Below are positions 44,977 to 54,206 of a DNA stretch of 64,000 nt, in pieces; positions within the stretch are counted from its first letter, which is position 1, and every line of letters starts with the position of its first letter. This DNA comes from Candidatus Competibacteraceae bacterium. GTDB taxonomy: Bacteria > Pseudomonadota > Gammaproteobacteria > Competibacterales > Competibacteraceae. The position numbers and the translations under genes are program-made. Under the pieces are notes generated by a model. That model saw only the letters and a list, made by a program, of their open reading frames with translations, made no database searches and was not told the origin of the DNA. The stretch is from the NCBI GenBank assembly GCA_016712625.1, contig JADJQQ010000001.1, forward strand, positions 124,001-188,000, written 5' to 3'.

Positions 44977-45828
44977 TTAACGCAGTACCACGGTCTTGCC
45001 GCCGTTGAGAAACACCCGCCGTTCCAGGTAATAATGCATCGCCCGCGCCAGCACGATGTTTTCGATATCGCGTCCGACCGCCGCCAAATGCTCCGGAGTG
45101 TGCGCGTGATCGACCCGCTCCACCTCTTGCTCGATAATCGGCCCTTCGTCGAGATTATCGGTCACGAAATGGGCGGTGGCGCCGATCAGTTTCACTCCAC
45201 GGGCATAGGCCTGATGATAAGGTTTGGCGCCTTTGAACCCCGGCAGGAAGGAATGGTGGATGTTGATAACCCGTCCCGCCAAGGCCTGACACAGTTCGGG
45301 CGATAAGATTTGCATGTATCGGGCCAGCACCACCAATTCGGCGTCGGTCTTTCTGACTAGATCGAGAATCCGCTGCTCCTGTTCGGATTTGGTGGCCGGC
45401 ATCACGGGCAGATAATGAAACGGGATGGCGTGCCATTCCGCCAAATGAGCCAGATTGCGATGGTTCGACACGATGGCGGCAATGTCCATCGGCAGTGCTC
45501 CGGTGCGATGGCGGTAGAGCAAATCGTTCAGACAGTGCTCCGCTTTCGACACCAAAATCATTACGCTGGGGCGGCGGCGGGGATCATACAAATGCCAGAC
45601 CATTTCGAATTGGCCCGCCAACGGTTCGAAGTGCTCCAGCAACGCGGATTGAATCGCTTCATCCAGATCGAATACCAGCCGCATGAAAAACCGGCCCGAC
45701 TCCGTGTCGCTGAACTGGTCCGATTCGATGATATTGCCGCGATGCAGTGCCAGCAGATTGGATACCGCGGCCACGATGCCAACCCGATCCGGGCAGGTGA
45801 TGGTCAAGATATAGCGTAAGATTTGCAT
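44977..45828 (-). CDS. purU: Formyltetrahydrofolate deformylase
   Basis: Hydrolyses 10-formyl-THF to formate and THF, balancing one-carbon pools. 283 residues: N-terminal ACT domain (ITCPDRVGIVAAVSNLL) and a formyltransferase-like catalytic domain with NIHHSFLPGFKGAKPY, the conserved Asn/His pair, and HFVTDNLDEGPIIEQ containing the catalytic Asp. ATG 45828. Confidence 0.97.
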   Translation of the reverse strand: MQILRYILTITCPDRVGIVAAVSNLLALHRGNIIESDQFSDTESGRFFMRLVFDLDEAIQSALLEHFEPLAGQFEMVWHLYDPRRRPSVMILVSKAEHCLNDLLYRHRTGALPMDIAAIVSNHRNLAHLAEWHAIPFHYLPVMPATKSEQEQRILDLVRKTDAELVVLARYMQILSPELCQALAGRVINIHHSFLPGFKGAKPYHQAYARGVKLIGATAHFVTDNLDEGPIIEQEVERVDHAHTPEHLAAVGRDIENIVLARAMHYYLERRVFLNGGKTVVLR

Positions 45829-45877
45829 TTTTCAGATTTTCATAAAGGTAAGACCGACCGGTTTCAGCGGTGTTGGC

Positions 45878-46849
45878 TTATTGATCGGATGAGGCCGAGC
45901 CTGGTTCGCTTGTCGATGCTGGCGCGGACTCTGGAGCGGTTTGCGGTAGATCCAACACGTTGCGCAATAGCGGCAGATGTAAATTGACGCACTCGATGCC
46001 CGCGGCGATGGTTTCCGCGGCGCGGTCGAAATCCATCAAGCCCAGCTCCGCCAAGCGGGGCGATAGCACCACATCCGGCGGATCGCCGGCCAACCGGGCG
46101 CGGGTAATGCGGTCTTGCATAATATGGATTGCGCCGGCCATCACATCAAACCATCCGGGCGCTTCTTCGGGAGCCTCAGACCCCTCACTGGCGTCGGAAC
46201 CGTTCTTCAACAGGCTTTGCAAGCCGGCGCTCAACCGGCTCAACAGCGGGTTTGGCTGAATCAGCTTTGCTCCACGCCCGCCAAAATTCTTGCCGACGAT
46301 ATCGTCATTCAGGTTGACGGCAATCACTCGGTCCGCACCGAGCGCGCGACACAGCGACACCGGCAGGGGATCGACCAGGCCGCCGTCGACCAACCAGTTA
46401 TCCTGCAATTTGACCGGGCTGAACAAACCCGGCAGCGCGATGGAAGCTCGCACGGCCTCCAGGAGCGACCCCTGCTGCAACCAGACTTCCCGTCCGGTAT
46501 ACAGATCGGTCGCCACGGCGCCAAACGGCTTGGGCAATGTTTCAATGGGCGCGTCCTGCAACCGCTCTCCCAGTTCCCGCATCAGGCGCTCGCCCTCCAC
46601 TCCGCCGCGCCGGAAATCCATGTAGCGCCAGATGGCCCACCAATCGATCTGCCTTACCCACGCTTCCAGCGGTTCGAGCCGGCCGCTGGCATAAGCGGCC
46701 CCAATCAAAGCGCCGATCGAAGTCCCCGAAACGACATCCGGGACGATGCCCGCCTCTTCCAGCGCCCGCAGTACGCCAATATGGGACCAACCGCGCGCCG
46801 AGCCGCTGCCCAAGGCGATCCCAAGCCGAGGTTTTTTTTGTTCTCGCAT
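45878..46849 (-). CDS. Patatin-like phospholipase (RssA type)
   Basis: Putative lipid acyl hydrolase. From ATG 46849 (GAGG 5 nt upstream) it has 323 residues; the open frame extends to 46984 but lacks family sequence there. Features: oxyanion hole GSGSARGWSHIGVL, nucleophile Ser in GTSIGALIGAAY, and the catalytic Asp in DGGLVDPLP. The C-terminal tail is rich in Ser/Glu/Pro. It is 11 bp after moaB, so probably co-transcribed with it. Confidence 0.92.
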   Translation of the reverse strand: MREQKKPRLGIALGSGSARGWSHIGVLRALEEAGIVPDVVSGTSIGALIGAAYASGRLEPLEAWVRQIDWWAIWRYMDFRRGGVEGERLMRELGERLQDAPIETLPKPFGAVATDLYTGREVWLQQGSLLEAVRASIALPGLFSPVKLQDNWLVDGGLVDPLPVSLCRALGADRVIAVNLNDDIVGKNFGGRGAKLIQPNPLLSRLSAGLQSLLKNGSDASEGSEAPEEAPGWFDVMAGAIHIMQDRITRARLAGDPPDVVLSPRLAELGLMDFDRAAETIAAGIECVNLHLPLLRNVLDLPQTAPESAPASTSEPGSASSDQ

Positions 46850-46860
46850 CGCCCTCACCC

Positions 46861-47379
46861 CTATCGCTCTCGGAGACGCGGCAACAATTCGACGAAATTG
46901 CACGGCTGGGTGCGCGCGTCCAGTTGCGCCTGGAGCAGGCGATCCCAACCGGTGCGACAGGCCCCGGTGGAGCCGGGCAAACAAAAAATGAAAGTCGCGT
47001 TGGCCAATCCGCCCAGCGCCCGCGATTGCAGGGTCGAAGTGCCAATTTCTTCATAGGATAGCCATCGGAACAGCTCGCCGAAGCCCGTCAGTTCCTTGTC
47101 CAGCAACGGCCGGATGGCTTCCGGCGTGCTGTCGCGGCCGGTCAAGCCGGTGCCACCAGTGAGCAAGATGACCTGCACGGCGGGATCGGCGATCCAGCCC
47201 GACACGACCGCTCGAAGTTGATAGAGATCATCCGGGACGATCGCCCGCGCTGCTAGCCGGTGGCCGGCTGCTGTCAGCCGCTCCACCAAGGTGCGGCCGG
47301 AAGCGTCGTCAACCTCGGTTCGCGTATCGGAAACCGTTAGCACCGCAATCGCCAAAGGCAAAAATTCACGTTGGTTCAT
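46861..47379 (-). CDS. moaB: Molybdenum cofactor biosynthesis protein MoaB
   Basis: MoaB/Mog-type fold that adenylates or binds molybdopterin. 172 residues with VLTVSDTRT near the start, LTGGTGLTGRD (about 96-106) and the SYEEIGTSTLQSRA region, then FCLPGSTGACRTGWDRLL. No other molybdenum cofactor genes are present. Confidence 0.95.
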   Translation of the reverse strand: MNQREFLPLAIAVLTVSDTRTEVDDASGRTLVERLTAAGHRLAARAIVPDDLYQLRAVVSGWIADPAVQVILLTGGTGLTGRDSTPEAIRPLLDKELTGFGELFRWLSYEEIGTSTLQSRALGGLANATFIFCLPGSTGACRTGWDRLLQAQLDARTQPCNFVELLPRLRER

Positions 47380-47438
47380 TCACTCGCTATCCGTTCTGAA
47401 GCGCGGTTGATCGCGCCTGGAAAAATGAGCAGAGGCTG

Positions 47439-47466
47439 CTTGAAATTCACGGCAGCGGCCCTATCT
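47439..47466 (+). promoter_or_regulatory. Sigma-32 heat-shock promoter for hsp20
   Basis: CTTGAAA (47439-47445), a 13-bp spacer and CCCTATCT (47459-47466), close to the E. coli sigma-32 consensus (CTTGAAA, CCCCATNT). It lies 38 bp before the hsp20 ATG. Confidence 0.8.
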
Positions 47467-47503
47467 GGAAAACAACATTAATCCATTGCCATGAGGTATT
47501 TCC

Positions 47504-47947
47504 ATGAAGCCGACGCGTTACGAAACCTGGTATCCCATCCATCAGCTCCGCAAGGAATTGGATCGGCTATTCGAGCCTTACAATCCTTCCAGTGACGATC
47601 AATCCAGCGTCGCCACCTGCGACTGGATTCCGGCAGTGGACATCAAGGAAGAACAAGAGCGCTATGTCCTGCGCGCCGACATCCCCGGCGTCGATCCCAA
47701 GGATATCGAGATTATCGCTGAAAACGGCAACTTGACTATCCGTGGCAACCGTGCCGGCGAAGCGCGCGAAACCCGCGCTGGCTACAGCCGGGTCGAGCGG
47801 CCCAGCGGTACTTTCTATCGCCGCTTCAGCCTACCGGATACCGCCGATCTGGCGCAAATCGCCGCGCGCAGCGCGCACGGCGTGCTGGAAATCAGCATCC
47901 CACGGTTGACTCACACCCTGTCGCGGACTATCAAGGTCGAAGGCTAA
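47504..47947 (+). CDS. Small heat shock protein Hsp20/alpha-crystallin
   Basis: Holdase chaperone. 147 residues: short N-terminal arm, alpha-crystallin domain (about 45-140) with YVLRADIPGVDPKDIEI and GVLEISIPRL, and the tail THTLSRTIKVEG. ATG 47504 has a GAGG box. It is under a sigma-32-like promoter and precedes a DnaJ protein, a stress-response layout. Confidence 0.95.
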   Translation: MKPTRYETWYPIHQLRKELDRLFEPYNPSSDDQSSVATCDWIPAVDIKEEQERYVLRADIPGVDPKDIEIIAENGNLTIRGNRAGEARETRAGYSRVERPSGTFYRRFSLPDTADLAQIAARSAHGVLEISIPRLTHTLSRTIKVEG

Positions 47948-47953
47948 CTCTCC

Positions 47954-47978
47954 GGCTGGCGGCGATAGCCCGCCAGCC
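47954..47978 (+). terminator. Hairpin between hsp20 and the DnaJ gene
   Basis: GGCTGGCGG (47954-47962), 7-nt loop, CCGCCAGCC (47970-47978), then CCTGTTTCC. The 9-bp stem lacks a long T-run; perhaps it only partly stops transcription, lowering downstream expression. Confidence 0.4.
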
Positions 47979-48004
47979 CCTGTTTCCACTCGACTGGAAC
48001 CCGC

Positions 48005-48970
48005 ATGAAATTTCGCGACTATTATCAAATTCTCGGCGTCGCCCGCGACGCTTCGACGGAAGACATCAAGAAAGCTTACCGTCGGCTGGCCCGCAAGTAT
48101 CACCCGGATGTCAGTCAGGAAGCGAGCGCCGAAGATCGATTTAAAGAGATCGCGGAGGCTTATGAAGTGCTGCGCGACCCGGAAAAGCGCACGGCTTACG
48201 ACCAACTGGGCAGTAATTGGCGAGCGGGTCAGGAATTTCGGCCGCCTCCCGGTTGGCAAGGGGGGCAAAGCGGCTTTCGCGCCGGCAATTTTAACGCTGA
48301 TCATTTTGGTGATGGCAATTTCAGCGAGTTCTTCGAATCCTTATTCGGCGGTTTAGGCGGCATGGGTGGTTTTCGCGGCGGGCGCGGTTTTCAGTCCGCT
48401 GGTGAAAATCAAACCGTACCCCTGGAGATCACCCTGGAAGAGGCGTATCGCGGCGCCACCCGCACCGTGCAATTACAGGTGCGGGAACAAAATGCCAGCG
48501 GTCAGCCCATCACCCACCCGCGCACCCTCAACGTAAAAATCCCGGTTGGCGTTGCCAACGGACAAAAGATCCGCTTGAGCGGCCAAGGCCGGCCCGGTCT
48601 CAGCGGCAACTCCAACGGCGATCTGCTGCTGGAGCTGACCATCAAACCGCATCCGCTCTATAAGGTTCAGGGGCGCGATATCACGCTCGAGCTGCCGCTG
48701 GCGCCCTGGGAAGCCGCCTTGGGCGACAAGATCGAAATACCGACGCTGGGCGGTTCGGTCGCGATCAATATTCCTCCCAACGCACGCCACGGCCAAACGT
48801 TGCGCTTGCGCGGCCGCGGCTTGCCCGGCCAGCCCCCCGGCGATCAGCTGGTGGTGCTGCACATCGTCAATCCACCCGCTGACAGCGAAGCAGCCCGCGA
48901 GCTGTTTGGGCGCATGGAGCGGGAATTACCCTTCGATCCGCGCCCGCACTGGCGCAAACAAACCAATTAA
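48005..48970 (+). CDS. cbpA: DnaJ/CbpA-type J-domain co-chaperone
   Basis: 321 residues. J domain with the HPD motif (KYHPDVSQE, about 36-44), a Gly/Phe linker (GGLGGMGGFRGGRGF), then the C-terminal substrate-binding domains (TLEEAYRGATR, PVGVANGQKIRLSGQGRPG) without the zinc-finger region, the CbpA arrangement. It stimulates DnaK; the nearby Hsp20 and DegQ-type genes fit a proteostasis unit. Confidence 0.93.
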   Translation: MKFRDYYQILGVARDASTEDIKKAYRRLARKYHPDVSQEASAEDRFKEIAEAYEVLRDPEKRTAYDQLGSNWRAGQEFRPPPGWQGGQSGFRAGNFNADHFGDGNFSEFFESLFGGLGGMGGFRGGRGFQSAGENQTVPLEITLEEAYRGATRTVQLQVREQNASGQPITHPRTLNVKIPVGVANGQKIRLSGQGRPGLSGNSNGDLLLELTIKPHPLYKVQGRDITLELPLAPWEAALGDKIEIPTLGGSVAINIPPNARHGQTLRLRGRGLPGQPPGDQLVVLHIVNPPADSEAARELFGRMERELPFDPRPHWRKQTN

Positions 48971-49014
48971 ATGGTCATATCCCGTCATCGAATCCAGCCT
49001 CAAGGGGTTTTTCA

Positions 49015-50391
49015 GTGAGCACTGTCGCGCGTTTATTATTGCCAGCTGGCCTGTTCGTGTTAAGCCTTTCTCTGTTGATGGCCCCATCAGTCCAGGCCGC
49101 TTTGCCGATTGCGGTGGATGGCCAAGCGTTGCCGACTTTAGCGCCAATGCTGGAGAAGGCCACCCCCGCCGTGGTTAACATCGCGACCGAAAGTCGGCTG
49201 ACGGTCCGCAATCCCTTGCTGGACGATCCCTTCTTTCGCCGCTTTTTTAGCATTCCCGATCAACCGCGCGAACGCAAAGGACAAAGCGTTGGCTCCGGGG
49301 TGGTGGTGGATGCCCGCCATGGTTACATTCTCACCAATCATCATGTCATTGATGGCGCGGATAAAATCACAGTTACCCTGCGCGACCGGCGCAAGCTCGA
49401 TGCCAAAGTGATCGGCTCTGATCGAGAAAGCGACGTGGCTGTGATCCAAATTCCGAGCAACAATCTCACCGCATTGAATCTGGCCGATTCGGACGGGCTG
49501 CGGGTAGGTGATTTCGTGGTCGCCATCGGTAATCCTTTCGGGCTGGGACAGACCGTCACGTCCGGCATCGTTAGCGCGCTCGGCCGCTCTGGCCTGGGGA
49601 TTCAAGGCTACGAGGATTTCATTCAGACCGACGCTTCCATTAATCCCGGCAACTCTGGCGGCGCCTTGGTCAACTTGCGCGGCGAGTTGGTCGGGGTCAA
49701 CACGGCCATTATCGCTCCCGGCGGCGGCAACGTTGGCATCGGCTTCGCCATTCCCGCCAACATGGCGGCGCGCACCATGAATCACATTATCGAGCACGGT
49801 TCGGTGCGCCGCGGCCAATTGGGAGTTTCCGTGCAAGACCTCACCCCCGAACTGGCCCGGGCGTTCAACATTACCTCGAACCAAGGCGCGGTGATCGCCC
49901 AAGTCAGTCCCAGTTCGGCCGCCGCGCGCGCCGGTTTGAAGGAGGGTGATGTGGTGCTCAACGTGAACGGTCGCCCGATCCGCGATGGCGGCGCTTTGCG
50001 CAACGCCATCGGCTTGCTGGAAGTCGGCGAAGCAGTGCGGCTCGACATCCTGCGCAATGGCAGCCCGTACACCATCGACGCCAAAGTGGGAGAATACGTC
50101 GCGGCTAAACTCGACGGTGGCGCCATCAGCCGCCGGCTGGCTGGCGCGACCTTCGAAGACATTGGCCCCGCTTCAGCACTGGCGGGGCGGGTGCAGGGCG
50201 TGTTGGTCGCCGCGGTTGCATCGGGCAGTCCGGCCGCGCGCACCGGTCTGCGCAAAAATGATGTCATCGTCGCCGTTAACCGTCTGGCCATCTCCAGCAC
50301 GGCCGAACTGAAACAGCTCGCCGCCGATAATGACGGCTTGCTGCTCAATCTGCTGCGCGGTCGGGAGGAATTGGTGCTGGTCTTGCGCTAA
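49015..50391 (+). CDS. degQ: DegQ/HtrA-type periplasmic serine protease
   Basis: 458 residues from GTG 49015 with AAGGGG upstream. Signal peptide to about residue 28 (LLMAPSVQAA). Catalytic triad: His in LTNHHVI, Asp in SDVAVIQI, Ser in NPGNSGGALV. Two PDZ domains follow (GRRGQLGVSVQDL type and a weaker C-terminal one, GVLVAAVASGSPAA), the DegP/DegQ layout. Lies 44 bp after the J-protein gene. Confidence 0.95.
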   Translation: MSTVARLLLPAGLFVLSLSLLMAPSVQAALPIAVDGQALPTLAPMLEKATPAVVNIATESRLTVRNPLLDDPFFRRFFSIPDQPRERKGQSVGSGVVVDARHGYILTNHHVIDGADKITVTLRDRRKLDAKVIGSDRESDVAVIQIPSNNLTALNLADSDGLRVGDFVVAIGNPFGLGQTVTSGIVSALGRSGLGIQGYEDFIQTDASINPGNSGGALVNLRGELVGVNTAIIAPGGGNVGIGFAIPANMAARTMNHIIEHGSVRRGQLGVSVQDLTPELARAFNITSNQGAVIAQVSPSSAAARAGLKEGDVVLNVNGRPIRDGGALRNAIGLLEVGEAVRLDILRNGSPYTIDAKVGEYVAAKLDGGAISRRLAGATFEDIGPASALAGRVQGVLVAAVASGSPAARTGLRKNDVIVAVNRLAISSTAELKQLAADNDGLLLNLLRGREELVLVLR

Positions 50392-50394
50392 GCC

Positions 50395-50438
50395 CAACCG
50401 ATCAGGCCATCAGGGTGATCGAGCATCACCCTGGTTGG
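50395..50438. terminator. Hairpin between convergent degQ and DUF4139 genes
   Basis: CAGGGTGAT (50411-50419), 5-nt loop, ATCACCCTG (50425-50433), with outer CCAACC/GGTTGG pairing. No T-run on either strand, so a bidirectional terminator is possible but not proven. Confidence 0.45.
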
Positions 50439-50454
50439 TAGCTCCGCCAATCAC

Positions 50455-51903
50455 TTAACGGCCCGTTTCCCCGGCTTGCAACTCGACCCGGCTCTGCTTC
50501 TGGTTGTAGCCTTGCCGGGCGATTACCACATAATCCAGACCCACTTTGCCGCTGGCGGGAACCTCGGTTTCGAACTGCACGGTTTCGAAATCGTGCAAAA
50601 TCGGATTGAGTTTGCTACGAAATACCACAGCGGCAGCATAGTCGCGGCGGATTTGTACCGAAATCGGCTTACGGGTGTAATTTCGGATCTGTTGCTGGTA
50701 AACGGTATGTTCGTCCCAGCCCGCCACCTGACTGTCCAGCTCCAGTTTCAAGCCATCGTCGCCCAATTTGCGATACACATTGCCGCCCCTGATCTGGAAC
50801 CACAGATTATCGCGATAGACTTTTTGTGTGCGCAGTTCGAACACCACCGCCGGATCTGAGCCAAGATTCAATTCAATCTTATCGCCGATGGGCACATAGC
50901 TCAGCGGCTGGACCCCCAGATAGCTCAGACCGTCCCGGCCGTTGGCGCGAAATACCCGCAACGCGCCATCAGGCAACGGAGTGAGGCCCAGTTTAGACGC
51001 CGTATCGTTGCGTAGCAGATAGAGCCGCGCCAACTCCTCACCGTATTGGCGCGGCCGATAGCGGTACTGAACACGCATCGGCACATCGGTCGCCTCGAAG
51101 CTGCGCAACCGCTTGGCCCAGCCGTTTGGCACGGTTTCCCTGCCTTCGATGGTGTAGATAAAATATTCACTCAATCCTTCCTTGATAATTTCCTTGGGCG
51201 CTTCCATCTCGGCCGCCGCATCCGCCGCCGCGCCAGCCAGACTGGGCGCGGCCGGAGCCATCATCATTCGCGCCGCCTTTTGCCGTATCTCCTGTAAGTC
51301 CTCCCGCTTCAGACCGTCCTTGACTTGGCCCACCGGCAGCTTGGCCAGTTCAGCGATTTTCTCCACCAGATTAATGGTGCCGACAACCAATCGCACCTGG
51401 GCGTTTTCGTAATCCTCGCCCGAACGGTTATTGACCCGGACGAAGCTCTCAAGGCGCAGCGCCTTCTCATCGGGATCGGCAATCGCCAGATAATCGGCTT
51501 TCCACGAAATGCCGGAGGTGAAGTAGCTGATTTCGATAGTGGCTTCCCGGTTGGCGTCACTTTGCACGTTCCAATACAAAGTTTGCGGCTTGTCGTGCGG
51601 ATAAGTGGCATCGAGCAGTTCCAGGCCGGCCTTGGGCTGGCGGAACTGCAACTCCACCGAGGTGGGATCGATCAGTGTGTTGGCCCAGGAAAATTGCAGC
51701 GGATTGACTCCCTGTTTGAAGCTCACCGCGCGCGTTTCTCGCACCAGGGTCAAATCTTCGGAATTGTAAATGGTCAACTGCACGGTATTACGGCTAGGCA
51801 CGGTGGCGAGATCGACGTTGCGCGCGATGGCGCTCAGCGGCGGCAAGACGCCGCATAGCAACAGGAAAAAACAAAATCGGTTTCGAAGCATTGGTCTCAC
51901 CAT
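50455..51903 (-). CDS. DUF4139-domain secreted protein (first of a pair)
   Basis: 482 residues. Signal peptide to about residue 27 (GVLPPLSAIARN), then an N-terminal beta-rich region and the C-terminal DUF4139-like domain (GIGDKIELNLG-type KIELNLGSDPAVV, VTIEI-rich strands, EVPASGKVGLDYVVI). Ala/Met-rich spacer near 215-240. No function is established; the family is often in envelope or cell-surface contexts. It starts inside the end of the next gene upstream (7-bp overlap; ATG 51891 is an alternative). Confidence 0.82.
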   Translation of the reverse strand: MVRPMLRNRFCFFLLLCGVLPPLSAIARNVDLATVPSRNTVQLTIYNSEDLTLVRETRAVSFKQGVNPLQFSWANTLIDPTSVELQFRQPKAGLELLDATYPHDKPQTLYWNVQSDANREATIEISYFTSGISWKADYLAIADPDEKALRLESFVRVNNRSGEDYENAQVRLVVGTINLVEKIAELAKLPVGQVKDGLKREDLQEIRQKAARMMMAPAAPSLAGAAADAAAEMEAPKEIIKEGLSEYFIYTIEGRETVPNGWAKRLRSFEATDVPMRVQYRYRPRQYGEELARLYLLRNDTASKLGLTPLPDGALRVFRANGRDGLSYLGVQPLSYVPIGDKIELNLGSDPAVVFELRTQKVYRDNLWFQIRGGNVYRKLGDDGLKLELDSQVAGWDEHTVYQQQIRNYTRKPISVQIRRDYAAAVVFRSKLNPILHDFETVQFETEVPASGKVGLDYVVIARQGYNQKQSRVELQAGETGR

Positions 51904-53093
51904 TCGTTGTTCAGCGTCAACCGCAAGGTATGCACCTGCTTTTGCGCTGACCCATCGGGCGTGCGCGGCGGGAGATCGACATGAAACAGCAGTTTGTCGG
52001 CATCGCTCTTTTCGGGGTCGGGATTATGCAGCGTGCCGTCGCCAAGCCGCCATTCCGGGTCGAGGCCGCTGTTATCCCCCCCTCGGATGGCGTCACGAAT
52101 CTGGCGAACGCTTTCCGCGATATCGAGCGTGACCGGCGCATCCTTGAAGTTCTCGATCTCGTATTTCAGGGTCACGTCGTAACGGTACAGATTGCCGGCA
52201 ATGCGCTGGCGTTCGCTGCGATCCATCGTGCGCCGCACCGCGATGTCGCGGGCCAAACCCAGATACAGCTTGAGTTCGTCATCCGGCGCGGTGAATGCGC
52301 CGCGATCCTCGCCCAAAAAGGCGCCGCCGCCCTTGCCGTCGTCCTGAAAAATGCGGGCTTTTCCTTCCGGCAGCGGCTCCTTGCCGAGACTGCCGCCCGC
52401 GTTCTTGACCACGTAATGCATGGGTACCTTAAGCTTGTCCCGCGCCCCATCGAGATACCCGAACTCCACCGGATCGCAGGTGTAGGTCTTGCGCACCGGC
52501 ACGCTGGGGAAATGACCCAGCCGCACTTCCTTGGTTTCGCTCAAACCCAGCGGCTTTTCGAAGCGCTCACCGACGCCAGCCCACACTTGCGCGCTATCGT
52601 AAGCTTCGTTGGCGTTATTGTTGACTCGCAGCCATTGCGTCAGCTCTAGCGTCTTTTCATCGCGTCCGGCCAGCGCCCGATAGTGGAAGGTCTTACCCAG
52701 CCCACCGAGTACATAGCTGATCCGCACCCGCGCCGCGCCGGAAGCATTGGCGGAAACGGCCCACACCAGCGCGGTCTCGCCGGGCGGATAACTGACCGAC
52801 AACACATTGGCTTCCAGCGGCTGATCAGGAGGTGGGGCCAGAATGCGCAACACCAAAGTATCGGGATCAATGCGGGTATTAGCCCAAGAAAAGTCCAGCT
52901 GATTGACGCCCTTGACCAAGGGAACGATACGCTCCTCCTCGACCAGGGCTATTTGCGGGTGATCGAGTTGGATTTCGACGCGCTCTCGCACGGGCAGGGT
53001 AGTCAGCTTGATGCGAGCGAGCGCCTCCGGCGGCAGCGCCCCAAACCACAGCACAAGACTAAGCGGATACAACAACCATCGGTTTCGACTCAT
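51897..53093 (-). CDS. DUF4139-like secreted protein (second of a pair)
   Basis: 398 residues from ATG 53093 (GGAG 10 nt upstream; the longer frame to 53351 is not credible at the N-terminus). Signal peptide to about residue 26 (LWFGALPPEALA). The opening strand pattern QLDFSWANTRIDPDTLVL parallels LQFSWANTLIDPTSVEL in its neighbour, showing that the two proteins are related by duplication or an old paralogy. The C-terminal half has acidic loops (GGDNSGLDPEW, NPDPEKSDADK). Translation is coupled to the neighbour by overlap. Confidence 0.82.
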   Translation of the reverse strand: MSRNRWLLYPLSLVLWFGALPPEALARIKLTTLPVRERVEIQLDHPQIALVEEERIVPLVKGVNQLDFSWANTRIDPDTLVLRILAPPPDQPLEANVLSVSYPPGETALVWAVSANASGAARVRISYVLGGLGKTFHYRALAGRDEKTLELTQWLRVNNNANEAYDSAQVWAGVGERFEKPLGLSETKEVRLGHFPSVPVRKTYTCDPVEFGYLDGARDKLKVPMHYVVKNAGGSLGKEPLPEGKARIFQDDGKGGGAFLGEDRGAFTAPDDELKLYLGLARDIAVRRTMDRSERQRIAGNLYRYDVTLKYEIENFKDAPVTLDIAESVRQIRDAIRGGDNSGLDPEWRLGDGTLHNPDPEKSDADKLLFHVDLPPRTPDGSAQKQVHTLRLTLNNEW

Positions 53094-53369
53094 CAGTGGC
53101 GATCTCCAGCAGATTGAACGAGATTCCCATAACCATAAACGCTTGTGGCGGCATTTTAGGGTTAATCGCTCTGCTGAAATCTTAAAGAGGACCAGCGGCC
53201 CCTGTCTCCAGCCCGAACAGCTAACGCAAGTCAGCAACCGCGTTAAAGATAATTTTTGGAGTTCTCCGGTCGGCAGGGCTCTTTTTTGTGGAGCCAAGCC
53301 GCCGCAATCAACAAATCCCACCCCGCCGAAATGCCGGATTAGCCATGACAAGCTAACAGGTTAGCGCCT

Positions 53370-54206
53370 CTATTCAGCCGCCAGCGGCACCAGCGCTTCA
53401 TCGCCCACCTCATCGGTCCAAACCATAAATTTCTCTAGCCGGCTAGGGCCAAACGAGGTCATTAGCGCCACGTCGGCGGCGTCATGGCCGTAAGCCATCA
53501 ACAGCCGGCCGATGCGCGGCGTGTTGTGACGTGCGTCAAAGGTGTACCAAATCCCGCCAAGATACGCTTCGAACCAGGCGCTGAAATCCATTGGATCTGG
53601 CACCGGCGGCACTCCGATATCACCGAGGTAGCCGGTGCAATAACGAGCGGGAATATTCATGCAACGACACAGGGTCACCGCCAGATGAGTGAAATCGCGG
53701 CAGACGCCGACTTTTTCTTGATAGGCTTCAAAAGCGGTGCGCGTTTTTCGAGCTTGCAAGTAATCGAACTGAAGATGGCGATGCACGAAGTCGCAGATCG
53801 CTTGCACTCGTCCCCAGCCTGTCGGCGTGCCGCCGAACAGCTCCCACGCGAGATTCATCATCAGATCGACTTCGCAATAGCGGCTGGCGACCAAAAAAGT
53901 CAGCACCGAATCTGGCAGATCGTGAATCTCATTCTGCTGGGCTGAAAAATTTTGATAGTCCATCAAGCCGCTATCTTCGACCACGGCATCGTTCAAAAAC
54001 CGAATCTGGCCCGCTGGCGCTAGCAGGCGGCCGCAACGATTGCCATAACCATCTATGTATTCGCTAACTCGTACCGCGGGTTCGACCCGCAGATAGTCGC
54101 CTTGGCGGATCGAGGGCCGACGCGAAGGATGGAGATAGAGCATAACGACCAGTGGCGTCGGCGCTGGATGTTCAAAAACGATGTCGTAACCCACTCGGAT
54201 CAGCAC
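53370..54206 (-). CDS. Transglutaminase-like cysteine protease-fold protein
   Basis: 278 residues, cytoplasmic by sequence. An N-terminal beta-sandwich (YDIVFEHPAPTPLVVML) precedes the transglutaminase core: catalytic Cys in KVGVCRDFTHLAV; the position usually held by the His of HAWFE reads SAWFE, followed by the Asp in YTFDARHN. Such variants occur in this bacterial group. Acts possibly on peptides or amide bonds; target unknown. It is unlinked to the DUF4139 genes by a 276-bp gap. Confidence 0.85.
   Translation of the reverse strand: MLIRVGYDIVFEHPAPTPLVVMLYLHPSRRPSIRQGDYLRVEPAVRVSEYIDGYGNRCGRLLAPAGQIRFLNDAVVEDSGLMDYQNFSAQQNEIHDLPDSVLTFLVASRYCEVDLMMNLAWELFGGTPTGWGRVQAICDFVHRHLQFDYLQARKTRTAFEAYQEKVGVCRDFTHLAVTLCRCMNIPARYCTGYLGDIGVPPVPDPMDFSAWFEAYLGGIWYTFDARHNTPRIGRLLMAYGHDAADVALMTSFGPSRLEKFMVWTDEVGDEALVPLAAE

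Noticed and set aside
51897..53351. Longer N-terminus for the second DUF4139 protein
   Set aside because: The part before ATG 53093 is not protein-like and would hide the signal peptide.
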